Assembly (NCBI RefSeq): GCF_905212195.1
Contig: NZ_CAJMDQ010000090.1
Location: 1 to 7,182 of the forward strand
Source of the DNA: an uncultured Anaerotignum sp.
GTDB lineage: Bacteria; Bacillota; Clostridia; Lachnospirales; Anaerotignaceae
Length of the DNA stretch: 7,182 nt
Direction: 5' to 3'
Shown in pieces: positions 1-6,180 of the stretch. Both the position numbers and the translations under genes were made by a program. The stretch's first letter is position 1. Each line of letters starts with the position of its first letter. The notes beneath the pieces are model-generated. The model made no database searches. It was given only the letters and a program-made list of their open reading frames with translations, and was not told where the DNA came from.

Positions 1-268
1 CAGGTGCAGAAGCCTGTCCAACCTGTTCACCGGGTTCACCAATATAACCCAGCAAACCTTTTACGGGAATATCTTCGCCTTCTTCTGCGACAATTTTCAA
101 CAGAACACCGTCGGCTTCACTTTCAATTTCACTTGTCAGCTTATCTGTTGTGATTTCCAACAGAACATCGCCTTTTTTTACGGAATCCCCTTCCTGTTTC
201 AGCCATTTGGCAACAGTGCCTTCTTCCATGGTCAGACCCAGCTGGGGCATTTTGATTTCAAAAGCCAT
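1..268 (-). CDS. N-terminal lipoyl domain of a partial gene, probably lipoyl-bearing dihydrolipoamide dehydrogenase (E3)
   Basis: The first 89 codons of a gene that continues past the left edge. It encodes one biotinyl/lipoyl attachment domain. The start MAFEIKMPQLGLTMEEGTV and the motif TTDKLTSEIESEADG are visible, with Lys43 as the expected lipoylated residue. After about residue 80 the sequence turns into an Ala/Pro-type linker (GQASAP). The ATG at 268-266 has an AGGAGG site at 281-276, 7 bases upstream. It lies last in an E1 alpha-E1 beta-E2 operon. In clostridial acetoin dehydrogenase operons the next gene is commonly an E3 with an N-terminal lipoyl domain, which is the favoured reading. 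A second E2 cannot be excluded because no FAD or catalytic domain is visible. The domain differs from that of the upstream E2 at only 7 of the first 84 residues. The 127-base gap before it is unusually large for this operon. Confidence 0.85.
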   Translation of the reverse strand, partial: MAFEIKMPQLGLTMEEGTVAKWLKQEGDSVKKGDVLLEITTDKLTSEIESEADGVLLKIVAEEGEDIPVKGLLGYIGEPGEQVGQASAP

Positions 269-320
269 AGTCCTTCCTCCTAAAATTCTTATCCAAGTTT
301 TTCTTTCTCTGAGAGGGTAA

Positions 321-380
321 TCTTTTGTATATTTTCTCTGTCTGCTTTTTCTCTTTTGTATATTGATTTATCTTTTGTAT
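321..380 (-). repeat. Three direct copies of ATACAAAAGA in the E2-E3 intergenic gap
   Basis: On the minus strand ATACAAAAGA occurs at 380-371, 361-352 and 330-321, with start-to-start spacing of 19 and 31 bases. The last two copies share the longer ATATACAAAAGA. The gap (395-269) is A-rich and follows the E2 stop. A TTGACA lies at 391-386 but has no good -10 partner at 16-18 bases, so a separate promoter for the next gene is not supported. A small dyad CTCTGAGAG lies just downstream of the repeats. No convincing terminator is seen, so read-through from E2 is likely. The function of the repeats is unknown. Confidence 0.6.
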
Positions 381-395
381 TGCTATGTCAAACCA

Positions 396-1643
396 TTACA
401 GTAAAATTCTCATAGGGTCTTCCAGCAGTTCTTTGATTGCCAGTTCAAATTTTGCAGCAACTGCGCCGTCGATGAGACGATGGTCAAAGGTAAAGGAAAT
501 ACGCATTACCTGTTTTTTGAAGATCTTGCCTTCATCATCCATATCCAGTTCATCCTGTACAGCGCAAACACCCAGAATACCTGCATCAGGCTGGTTGATG
601 ATAGGGTCAAAAGTTTCTACGCCAAACATACCCAGATTGGAGATGGTGAATGTGGAACCTTTGTATTCATCCATAGCCAGTTTGTTTTCTCTTGCGCGAA
701 CTGCCAGATCTTTTGCAGTTGCGGAAATCTGACTCAGGCTCAGTTTGTCTGCATCGCGGATAACAGGTACGATCAGACCATCATCCAGCGCAACAGCCAT
801 ACCCAGATTTACATGAGCACGTTTGATGATCTGGTTGCCATCGATGCTTACCAGAATATGAGGATTTGCGCGCAGTGCATTGGCAACAGCTTTCAGGATA
901 AAGTCGTTCATGGAGAATTTCTGACCGCTTGTTTCGTTGATCTGTTTGCGGAATGCCACCAGTTTTGTTACATCAATCTTCACGTTCTGAGTAACTGTAG
1001 GGATTTCTCTTGCAGATTTTGCCATACGTTCCGCAACAACTTTGCGCATACCTGCCAGTTTTACAACTTCGTCGCCATCCATCAGTTCCAGTTCTCCGCT
1101 CTTTGCTGCGGGTGCCGGAGCTGTTGCAGGCGCTTCTGCAACAGGTGCGGGCTGCTGTTTTGCTGCTTCTGCCGCTGCCAGAATATCTTTCTGAACAATA
1201 CGACCGCGGGGGCCGCTGCCTGTCAGATTCTGATAATCTACGCCCAGTTTTGCAGCTGTTTTTCTTGCCAGAGGAGAAATACGGATTCTGCTGCCATCCG
1301 CTTTTGCTGCAGGCACAGGAGCTGGTGCAGCGGCAGGAACTTCTGCAGGTGCAGGAGCTGCAACCGCAGGTGCAGCAGCCGGTGCAGCGTCGCCAACAGT
1401 TTCGCCTGCTTCACCGATGTAACCCAGCAGACCTTTTACAGGTACGTCTTCCCCTTCTTTTGCTACGATTTTCAGCAGAACGCCGTCTGCTTCACTTTCG
1501 ATTTCACTTGTCAGTTTATCTGTTGTAATTTCCAGAAGCACATCGCCTTTTGCTACGGTGTCGCCTTCCTGTTTCAGCCACTGGGCAACAGTACCTTCTT
1601 CCATGGTCAGACCCAGCTGAGGCATTTTAATTTCAAAAGCCAT
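396..1643 (-). CDS. acoC: E2 component: dihydrolipoamide acyltransferase of a 2-oxo acid/acetoin dehydrogenase complex
   Basis: This 415-residue E2 transfers the acyl group produced by E1 from its lipoyl arm to CoA and forms the structural core of the cytoplasmic complex. The domains in order are: a lipoyl domain (about 1-80, Lys43 in TTDKLTS); an Ala/Pro-rich flexible linker (about 84-115); a peripheral subunit-binding domain (about 119-157, with ISPLARKTAAKLGVD and GSGPRGRIVQKDI); a second Ala/Pro linker (about 162-181); and a catalytic acyltransferase domain (about 190-415) with the DHRLIDG signature at 387-393, giving catalytic His388 and Asp392. The ATG has an AGGAGG site (1656-1651) that overlaps the stop codon of E1 beta, 12 bases apart, so the two are translated in close succession. 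Length and single lipoyl domain fit clostridial E2s. The neighbouring AcoA-like E1 alpha favours acetoin as substrate, but pyruvate or a branched-chain oxo acid remains possible. Confidence 0.93.
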   Translation of the reverse strand: MAFEIKMPQLGLTMEEGTVAQWLKQEGDTVAKGDVLLEITTDKLTSEIESEADGVLLKIVAKEGEDVPVKGLLGYIGEAGETVGDAAPAAAPAVAAPAPAEVPAAAPAPVPAAKADGSRIRISPLARKTAAKLGVDYQNLTGSGPRGRIVQKDILAAAEAAKQQPAPVAEAPATAPAPAAKSGELELMDGDEVVKLAGMRKVVAERMAKSAREIPTVTQNVKIDVTKLVAFRKQINETSGQKFSMNDFILKAVANALRANPHILVSIDGNQIIKRAHVNLGMAVALDDGLIVPVIRDADKLSLSQISATAKDLAVRARENKLAMDEYKGSTFTISNLGMFGVETFDPIINQPDAGILGVCAVQDELDMDDEGKIFKKQVMRISFTFDHRLIDGAVAAKFELAIKELLEDPMRILL

Positions 1644-1656
1644 GTCCCTTCCTCCT
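1392..1656 (-). repeat. Lipoyl-domain coding duplication, copy in E2 (partner at 17-281)
   Basis: The ribosome binding site, start codon and first 84 codons of E2 are duplicated at the start of the downstream partial gene. By hand count about 37 of 252 bases differ (roughly 85 % identity). The differences fall in 31 codons, of which only 7 change the amino acid (residues 21, 29, 31, 62, 67, 79, 82). The AGGAGGAAGG leader is also shared. This is a paralogous domain duplication held by selection, not a mobile element. Confidence 0.8.
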
Positions 1657-2636
1657 TATCTGTTCAGTACTTTTTTCACAGCAGCTACGATATTTTCCGG
1701 ATGCGGGAAGTTTTCATCTTCCAGTGTAGGGCTGAAAGGAGAAACGATATTCAGACCACAAACACGTTCAACGGGTGCATCCAGTTCATCAAAAAGTTCT
1801 TCCGCGATCTGTGCAGAAATTTCTGCCGCATAGCTGCCGCGTTTTACTTCTTCAGAAACAACGATTACGTTATGTGTTTTGCTTACGGAAGCAACGATTG
1901 CATCCCAGTCCAGAGGAACCAGTGTACGCAGATCCAGAACTTCTGCCTGAATGCCTTCTGCTGCCAGTTTTTCAGCTGCTTCCAGTGCAAAATAAACTTC
2001 TCTGCTCCATGTGATGATAGTGATGTCGCTGCCTTCCCGTTTTACATCTGCCACGCCCAGAGGAATGGTATATTCTTCTTCGGGAATCTGTTCTTTTTTC
2101 GCATACAGCAGTTTATGTTCCATGCAGATAACAGGGTCATCATCGCGGATAGCGGATTTCAGCAGACCTTTTGCATCTTTTGCTGTGGAAGGTGCAATAA
2201 CTTTCAGACCAGGTGTATGGCAGAACATATTTTCCAGACACTGGGAATGCTGACCAGCGTTTCTTCTGCCGGCACCCATAGGCAGACGCAGTACCATAGG
2301 CACTGTTGCCTGACCGCCTGTCATATATCTCATTTTTGCTGCCTGGTTCAGAATAGGGTCAGCAGCAACTGTGATAAAGTCATCATACATCAGTTCTACG
2401 ACAGGACGGATGCCGCGCATTGCTGCACCAACAGCCATACCACAGAAACCGGATTCGGAAATAGGTGTATCAATGACACGATTTTCGCCGAATTCTTCCT
2501 GGAAACCAACGGTGATACCGAATACATTCCCCATTTTACCCATATCTTCACCCATGATGATCACATTGGGATCTCTCAACATTTCTTCATGCATCGCTTC
2601 GCCGATGGCTTTGCTGATACTGATTTTTTTGCTCAT
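1656..2636 (-). CDS. acoB: E1 beta subunit of a thiamine diphosphate-dependent 2-oxo acid/acetoin dehydrogenase
   Basis: This 326-residue subunit pairs with E1 alpha in an alpha2beta2 E1 that uses thiamine diphosphate to cleave the substrate and reductively acylate the lipoyl group of E2. Visible family features are MGEDMGKMGNVFG near residues 28-40, the conserved DTPISESGFCG (56-66, Glu61 being the residue expected to contact the cofactor pyrimidine ring), GAGRRNAGQHSQ (121-132, with the conserved His130), and the C-terminal transketolase-type domain (about 200-326) with VLDLRTLVPLD and SEEVKRGSY. Length is normal for the family. The start ATG overlaps the E1 alpha TGA stop in an ATGA arrangement (2636-2633), with AAAGGAG at 2652-2646 inside the E1 alpha gene, so the two subunits are translationally coupled as expected for 1:1 assembly. 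AcoB is preferred because of operon context; the protein alone does not separate it from PdhB-type subunits. Confidence 0.93.
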   Translation of the reverse strand: MSKKISISKAIGEAMHEEMLRDPNVIIMGEDMGKMGNVFGITVGFQEEFGENRVIDTPISESGFCGMAVGAAMRGIRPVVELMYDDFITVAADPILNQAAKMRYMTGGQATVPMVLRLPMGAGRRNAGQHSQCLENMFCHTPGLKVIAPSTAKDAKGLLKSAIRDDDPVICMEHKLLYAKKEQIPEEEYTIPLGVADVKREGSDITIITWSREVYFALEAAEKLAAEGIQAEVLDLRTLVPLDWDAIVASVSKTHNVIVVSEEVKRGSYAAEISAQIAEELFDELDAPVERVCGLNIVSPFSPTLEDENFPHPENIVAAVKKVLNR

Positions 2637-3631
2637 CTTACGACACTCCTTTCGTTATCAGAAGAATATACGTCGGTGGTTGCTTCTGCAGGATTGGGGT
2701 AAGCAGATGTATCTGCGAATACATAAGCTGCTTCCAGTTCTTCCTGTACAGCTGCTTCTACTGCCTGCAGTTCTTCTTCTGTTGCTACACCGTTTTCCAG
2801 CAAACGTTTTCTCATGTTGGGAATCGCATCTTTTTCATGCGCTTCTTCCAAATAAGATGCTGGACGATAGTTTGCAGGGTCACCGCAGTAATGTCCCTGA
2901 TGACGGAATGTCATGCATTCTACGATGGAAGGACCATTGCCTTCTCTTGCATAATCTACAGCTTTTTTCACTGCTTCGTATACCACAACAGGATCGTTTC
3001 CATCTACTGTTTTGCCGGGAATGTCATAAGCTTTTGCACGAACAGCGATGGTGTCTGTATTGGTTACGCTATGGATGTTTACGGATACGCCGTAATTATT
3101 GTTTTCGCAAAGGAATACAACAGGAAGCTTCCAAGCTGCTGCCATATTCACTGCTTCGTGGAAAGTACCCTGGTTGGAAGCACTGTCACCAAAGAAGCAC
3201 AGTGTTACGTGTTTATCACCATAAATTTTGGAAGCCAGTGCGGAACCAGCTGCAATGGGAATGCCGGCACCAACGATACCATTTGCACCCAGGCTGTGCA
3301 GACCAGCTACATCCGCAATGTGCATGGAACCGCCTTTGCCTTTGCAGTAACCTGTTTCTTTCCCGAACAGTTCTGCCAGCATTTTATCCAGAGAAGCGCC
3401 TTTGGCGATACAATGTCCATGTCCTCTATGGGTAGATGTCATATAATCATCAGGTTCCAGTGCCATGCATGCACCTGTAGGAACTGCTTCCTGACCGATG
3501 CACAGGTGAATGTTCCCTGCCAGCATACCTTTTGTAAAGCATTCCGCTGCTTTTGTTTCAAAAGCACGAATACGCAGCATTGTCTGATACATATTCATCA
3601 GCATTTCCTTAGGATATTTTTTCGTACTCAC
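2633..3631 (-). CDS. acoA: E1 alpha subunit of a thiamine diphosphate-dependent acetoin-type dehydrogenase
   Basis: This 332-residue E1 alpha holds the thiamine diphosphate/Mg2+ binding half of the E1 active site. STHRGHGHCIAKG (66-78) and KGKGGSMHIAD (98-108) are typical of acetoin-dehydrogenase E1 alpha. The cofactor motif begins GDSASNQG (148-155) and ends ENNNYG (176-181). The usual GDG is therefore GDS, a variant expected still to place the metal-binding Asp149 and Asn. RHQGHYCGD (243-251) and YRPASY (255-260) mark the active-site loops. The length of about 330 without an N-terminal extension fits AcoA better than Gram-positive PdhA. The chosen start is a GTG (3631-3629), with AGGAAAGG about 10-17 bases upstream, a looser spacing than in neighbouring genes. 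An ATG nine codons in has AAGGAA directly next to it and is a weaker choice. It lies 30 bases after the PPC gene, in the same operon. Confidence 0.92.
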   Translation of the reverse strand: MSTKKYPKEMLMNMYQTMLRIRAFETKAAECFTKGMLAGNIHLCIGQEAVPTGACMALEPDDYMTSTHRGHGHCIAKGASLDKMLAELFGKETGYCKGKGGSMHIADVAGLHSLGANGIVGAGIPIAAGSALASKIYGDKHVTLCFFGDSASNQGTFHEAVNMAAAWKLPVVFLCENNNYGVSVNIHSVTNTDTIAVRAKAYDIPGKTVDGNDPVVVYEAVKKAVDYAREGNGPSIVECMTFRHQGHYCGDPANYRPASYLEEAHEKDAIPNMRKRLLENGVATEEELQAVEAAVQEELEAAYVFADTSAYPNPAEATTDVYSSDNERSVVR

Positions 3632-3661
3632 GTTTTCTTCACACCTTTCCTATTTTCCTTT

Positions 3662-4135
3662 TTATAACTGTCTGGGAGCAAACAGCGGTACTTCCAGGGC
3701 TTCATCGTAACCTCTGCCCATATCAATGCCTTCTACTTCTCCCAAAATCATATCTACTGTCAACAAAACTTTATTGCCCTCAATCAAATGACCGCCATGG
3801 GCGTTGCCATATCTGTCGCTCAAAGAAATATGTACATGCAGCAGAATGTTGCCCTCTGTGTCGTGACAGATCATACCAGATGCATTAGTCAATTCGATGG
3901 GACCTTTCAGTGTTACAGGCTCGCTGTAACCATAGCCGGCTTTCTTGTGCGGAAGTTCCACAGGATTATAAAATGCCGCACCATCCAGACTGCCAATGGC
4001 ACTGAGGATCAGCCCGTTTTTCAGATTTTTTTCTCTGCAAAGCTGTTCCAGACGCAGCAGCACATCTTCTCCCGGATGCAGCCGAACTGCAATGACACGT
4101 TTGAGCCCGCCTTCAGCGATTTCAAATTCTTTCAC
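3662..4135 (-). CDS. PPC/DUF296 (PD1-like) domain protein
   Basis: This 157-residue protein is a single PPC (plants and prokaryotes conserved, DUF296) domain. The pattern is the family's: GLKRVIAVRLHPGEDVLLRL near the N-terminus, GLILSAIGSLDGAAFYNP (41-58), then LLHVHISLSDRYG (98-110) and AHGGHLIEG (112-120). These histidines (100, 102, 113, 116) match the candidate metal-site histidines of bacterial members. It has no signal peptide, membrane segment or AT-hook. Bacterial PPC proteins are often annotated as DNA-binding, by analogy to plant AT-hook proteins, but their biochemical role is largely unsettled. The start is GTG (4135-4133) with AGGAGG at 4149-4144, 8 bases upstream. It is the first gene after the promoter at 4219-4191 and is followed 30 bases later by E1 alpha, so it is co-expressed with the dehydrogenase. 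It could be a local regulator or an accessory enzyme; neither is shown. Confidence 0.85.
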   Translation of the reverse strand: MKEFEIAEGGLKRVIAVRLHPGEDVLLRLEQLCREKNLKNGLILSAIGSLDGAAFYNPVELPHKKAGYGYSEPVTLKGPIELTNASGMICHDTEGNILLHVHISLSDRYGNAHGGHLIEGNKVLLTVDMILGEVEGIDMGRGYDEALEVPLFAPRQL

Positions 4136-4154
4136 TTACTTCGCCTCCTATTTT

Positions 4155-4181
4155 GAATTCATTTTTTATATTTTTGAATTC
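4155..4181 (-). repeat. GAATTCAAAA direct repeats in the leader of the dehydrogenase operon
   Basis: On the minus strand GAATTCAAAA(A) occurs twice, with the palindromic GAATTC cores at 4181-4176 and 4160-4155, exactly 21 bases apart (two helical turns). They sit between the expected transcription start (about 4184) and the ribosome binding site (4149-4144). The same-face spacing and position would suit a repressor operator. No regulator is identified, and the AT-rich setting makes chance similarity possible. Confidence 0.35.
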
Positions 4182-4190
4182 TTTAATAGT

Positions 4191-4219
4191 AATTTAGCAT
4201 TCATAATTATGTTTGTCAA
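4191..4219 (-). promoter_or_regulatory. Sigma-A promoter of the PPC-acoABC operon
   Basis: The minus strand reads TTGACA (4219-4214), a 17-base spacer, then TAAATT (4196-4191) preceded by TG one base upstream (an extended -10, TGCTAAATT). The -35 is a perfect consensus and the -10 matches 4 of 6. Transcription should start near 4184, giving a leader of about 50 nt before the GTG of the PPC gene. This is the best promoter in the window and explains co-transcription of the genes down to the left edge. No sigma-54 type (-24/-12) motif is seen here, although some acetoin operons in other bacteria use one. Confidence 0.78.
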
Positions 4220-4233
4220 TAGACTTTCCAAAC

Positions 4234-4254
4234 TTTTCCACCGTTTATGGAAAA
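4234..4254. promoter_or_regulatory. Inverted repeat TTTTCCA-N7-TGGAAAA upstream of the operon promoter
   Basis: Perfect 7-base arms at 4234-4240 and 4248-4254 flank a 7-base centre. An extra half-site CTTTCCA lies at 4224-4230, next to the -35 box. The dyad centre is about 60 bases upstream of the predicted start, a place where class I activators commonly bind. It is not followed by a T-run, so it is not a terminator. Proposed as an operator or activator site; the protein is unknown. Confidence 0.45.
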
Positions 4255-4266
4255 CCGTAATTTTCG

Positions 4267-4318
4267 ACAAAAGCGCATTTTGTGCATATGTATCAAAATA
4301 AAGACAATTTCGCGAAAT
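4267..4318. promoter_or_regulatory. Two further dyads between the AEC gene and the operon promoter
   Basis: ACAAAA-GCGCA-TTTTGT (4267-4283) has 6-base arms, and ATTTCGCGAAAT (4307-4318) is a perfect 12-base palindrome. Both lie in the 197-base gap between the AEC transporter stop (4333) and the PPC gene (4135). Neither makes a GC-rich stem followed by a T-run on the minus strand, so no clear terminator for the transporter gene is seen. They may be protein binding sites, or weak terminators at best. Confidence 0.35.
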
Positions 4319-4332
4319 CTGCATTCTCTTTT

Positions 4333-5280
4333 CTATATAATTCGCTGACAAATGCCTGTTGCCATAACAAAAAGGAAAATGGAAACTACAGAAACCACCA
4401 TGGAATATAGTACAAATGCTCCAGCCAATACATCATCTGCCCGAAATTGTATCGCCAGCTGATAAGTCGTAATGGCACCGGGTGCTGTAAGGAATATTAA
4501 GACAGGAACCAGTTCCACTGATGAAAAATGGAAAATCATCATGGCGCAAAACAGATAAACAGCAGGCATCACCCACTGTTTCACCAGTATCATGTAAAAT
4601 AACGTCCGTGAATCTGCACCTTTCATATCACCGGAAAGGCGGCTGCCCAACAACAGAAAGGAAAGCGGCGTAGCTATTTTTGCGATATCCGCAAGACAGC
4701 TTTCTACAGGCTCCCAAATGGGAATCTGAAGCCGGAAAAACAGCACACCCAGAAGCACACCCCAGATAATGGGATTTTTGAGTATCTGCATCACCGTATC
4801 TTTCCACCGGACTTTTTCACCTTCTGTATATCTGGCATATGTGGCAATAGCGGCTATATTCAATAAAGGCAGCGTCACTGCCGTCATAGCGGTAGCAATC
4901 AACGCTGCCTCTTCTCCTCCTAATCGCAAAGAAAACGGAATGCCATAAATCATAAAATTTCCCCGATACAAAGACTGTATGATCACAGGTATCTTCCTGT
5001 GGTCTTTTTCTAATCGAGGTACCGCCAGCCAGAAAATCAACAAAGACGACACCATAACACCGATTGCAAACCAAATGGGTCGCCAGATGCTTGTCTGAGG
5101 CATTTCCGCTGTGTATATATTCTGAAATACCAATACAGGAAATAAAAAGCGAAAACATAGGGCATCTCCCTGCTGTCGGAAATTTTCTGTCAGGATTCCT
5201 CGCCTTTTTAAGAAATATCCGCATGCAAGCATAAATACAAAGGGCAGCACCGCTTCCAGCGCAAATACCATTTCTTCCAT
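4333..5280 (-). CDS. AEC (auxin efflux carrier) family membrane transporter
   Basis: A 315-residue, strongly hydrophobic protein with about ten membrane segments (roughly 6-24, 40-55, 69-88, 98-117, 125-147, 168-184, 195-213, 226-250, 256-275, 284-308). Family-typical stretches are the N-terminal PFVFMLACGYFLKRRGIL, the mid-protein KNPIIWGVLLGV before the second half, ATPLSFLLLGSRLSGD (203-218), and TAPGAITTYQLAIQFRADDVLAG with its broken helix near residues 265-287. Members move organic anions such as malate, lactate or amino-acid derivatives; the substrate here cannot be read from the sequence. Length is normal. The ATG has AGGGG at 5293-5289 inside the preceding hydrolase gene and starts 4 bases after that gene's stop, so the two are one transcription unit and probably translationally coupled. 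The stop is TAG. Confidence 0.88.
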   Translation of the reverse strand: MEEMVFALEAVLPFVFMLACGYFLKRRGILTENFRQQGDALCFRFLFPVLVFQNIYTAEMPQTSIWRPIWFAIGVMVSSLLIFWLAVPRLEKDHRKIPVIIQSLYRGNFMIYGIPFSLRLGGEEAALIATAMTAVTLPLLNIAAIATYARYTEGEKVRWKDTVMQILKNPIIWGVLLGVLFFRLQIPIWEPVESCLADIAKIATPLSFLLLGSRLSGDMKGADSRTLFYMILVKQWVMPAVYLFCAMMIFHFSSVELVPVLIFLTAPGAITTYQLAIQFRADDVLAGAFVLYSMVVSVVSIFLFVMATGICQRII

Positions 5281-5284
5281 GAAA

Positions 5285-6058
5285 TCATCCCCTGTCTACT
5301 ATCCTGCACTCCCTTTGCATGGGCTCCCACAAAGGCGTTACAGGGCAGGCATCCCATTTATCACAATCCCGTTTCACCATTTTTCGCATGGACAACACAT
5401 CATCTGATGCGAAGGGAATATGGTACACAAAAACCTCTTTGGGGTTTATGGTTTCGCGGATTACCTGCTGCCCCTCTTTGCTGTGGAAAAACAAAGGATT
5501 GACAAAAACTCCATCCAAATCTGTTTGGGAAAAAGCAGAAAAATCTTCCTTGGTGAAATCCACGTCTGCTGTCAGCAGAAAATGCTCTGTGCCGCAGGAA
5601 AGCAGAAAACAAAAATGCGGAACATCCTGATAAATCTCTCCTTGGTGGCACATAGGAATGGCACGCATCCGAAAAGATTTTCCCAAAACAATGGTTCTGT
5701 TCAAACTGGGATTTTTTGAGAAAAACATCGTTGGAATTTTTTCAGCTTTTAAAAACGCCATCAATTCTGTTTCCAGCAGTAAATCCTCTGGCAGGAAAAT
5801 CCCCTTTACTGTATTTTGCTGCAAATATGCTTTCAAATATTTTGCTGAAAAATGGTCTGCATGGTTATGGGAAAACACCAGATAGTCTATATGGGAAAAG
5901 TCCCCTTCTCCCGCCATAATCTCCTGTTCCAGAAACTGCGGAAGCGGACTGAAGCGATGACCTGATTTTCCATACAGGCTATCAAACAAAACTTTGGTAT
6001 CGCCGTATTGCACCAGCAGTCCAGTATTGGAAGTAAAAGTCATTGAAAATTGTTCCAT
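5285..6058 (-). CDS. Metallo-beta-lactamase-fold metal-dependent hydrolase
   Basis: This 257-residue cytoplasmic protein has the MBL-fold metal signature SHNHADHFS (His64, His66, Asp68, His69). It is followed by His138 in PMCHQGEIYQD, Asp165 in LLTADVDF and His213 in VYHIPF, which fits a two-metal site of the UlaG-like/Lactamase_B_2 group. The N-terminus (MTFTSNTGLLVQYGDTKVLFD) is the usual first beta strands of the fold, with no signal peptide. The substrate is unknown. The start chosen is ATG 6058-6056 with AAAGGAG at 6072-6066, 7 bases away. The frame is open further upstream to 6217 with no good ribosome site, but that stretch is the structured leader and is not counted as protein. The gene is first in a unit with the AEC transporter, which begins 4 bases after its stop. 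A common metabolite, hydrolysed by one and transported by the other, is a guess from context. Confidence 0.85.
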   Translation of the reverse strand: MEQFSMTFTSNTGLLVQYGDTKVLFDSLYGKSGHRFSPLPQFLEQEIMAGEGDFSHIDYLVFSHNHADHFSAKYLKAYLQQNTVKGIFLPEDLLLETELMAFLKAEKIPTMFFSKNPSLNRTIVLGKSFRMRAIPMCHQGEIYQDVPHFCFLLSCGTEHFLLTADVDFTKEDFSAFSQTDLDGVFVNPLFFHSKEGQQVIRETINPKEVFVYHIPFASDDVLSMRKMVKRDCDKWDACPVTPLWEPMQRECRIVDRG

Positions 6059-6083
6059 CAGAAAACTCCTTTCTTTTTTCATT

Positions 6084-6163
6084 AAAAAACGATGTTTCAT
6101 ACCAAAGGCTCCCTGCTGCGCCAATGGCATTTTGGAAGGCAATGGTATAAAACATCGTTCTTT
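6084..6163 (-). terminator. Terminator-like hairpin in the leader of the hydrolase-transporter unit
   Basis: In the minus-strand RNA the arm 6163-6143 (AACGATGTTTTATACCA core) pairs with the arm 6104-6084 (TGGTATGAAACATCGTT core, then T-run), giving about 21 consecutive pairs including two G-U wobbles. The loop is 38 nt and the hairpin ends in a run of six T (6089-6084). The two wobble positions would be C-A mismatches in the opposite strand, so the structure suits only the sense transcript. It lies 25 bases before the hydrolase ATG and after the promoter, so it would stop transcription before the genes unless prevented: an attenuator arrangement. The stem is AT-rich and the loop long, so termination strength is uncertain. 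Confidence 0.6.
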
Positions 6164-6180
6164 CGGCAGAATATCCGCAA

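Noticed and set aside
480..2702. A 740-codon open frame on the plus strand opposite E2 and E1 beta
   Set aside because: It is the antisense shadow of two clear dehydrogenase genes. Its translation is rich in Cys, Phe and Arg without any recognisable domain and has no ribosome site.
2371..3667. Long plus-strand frames opposite E1 beta and E1 alpha
   Set aside because: They are shadows of well-supported genes, have low-complexity composition and show no family resemblance.
4136..4332. Sigma-54 promoter, as used by acetoin operons of some bacteria
   Set aside because: No TGGCAC-N5-TTGC-like element was found on the minus strand; a good sigma-A promoter is present instead.
4166..4351. A 61-codon minus-strand frame between the AEC and PPC genes
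   Set aside because: It covers the promoter and dyads of the dehydrogenase operon and overlaps the AEC 3' end. It has no good ribosome site and its composition matches translated AT-rich intergenic DNA.
6084..6163. Terminal inverted repeats of a small mobile element around the leader hairpin
   Set aside because: No flanking target duplication or transposase was found. The G-U pairs only in the sense RNA and the T-run fit a terminator-like RNA better.
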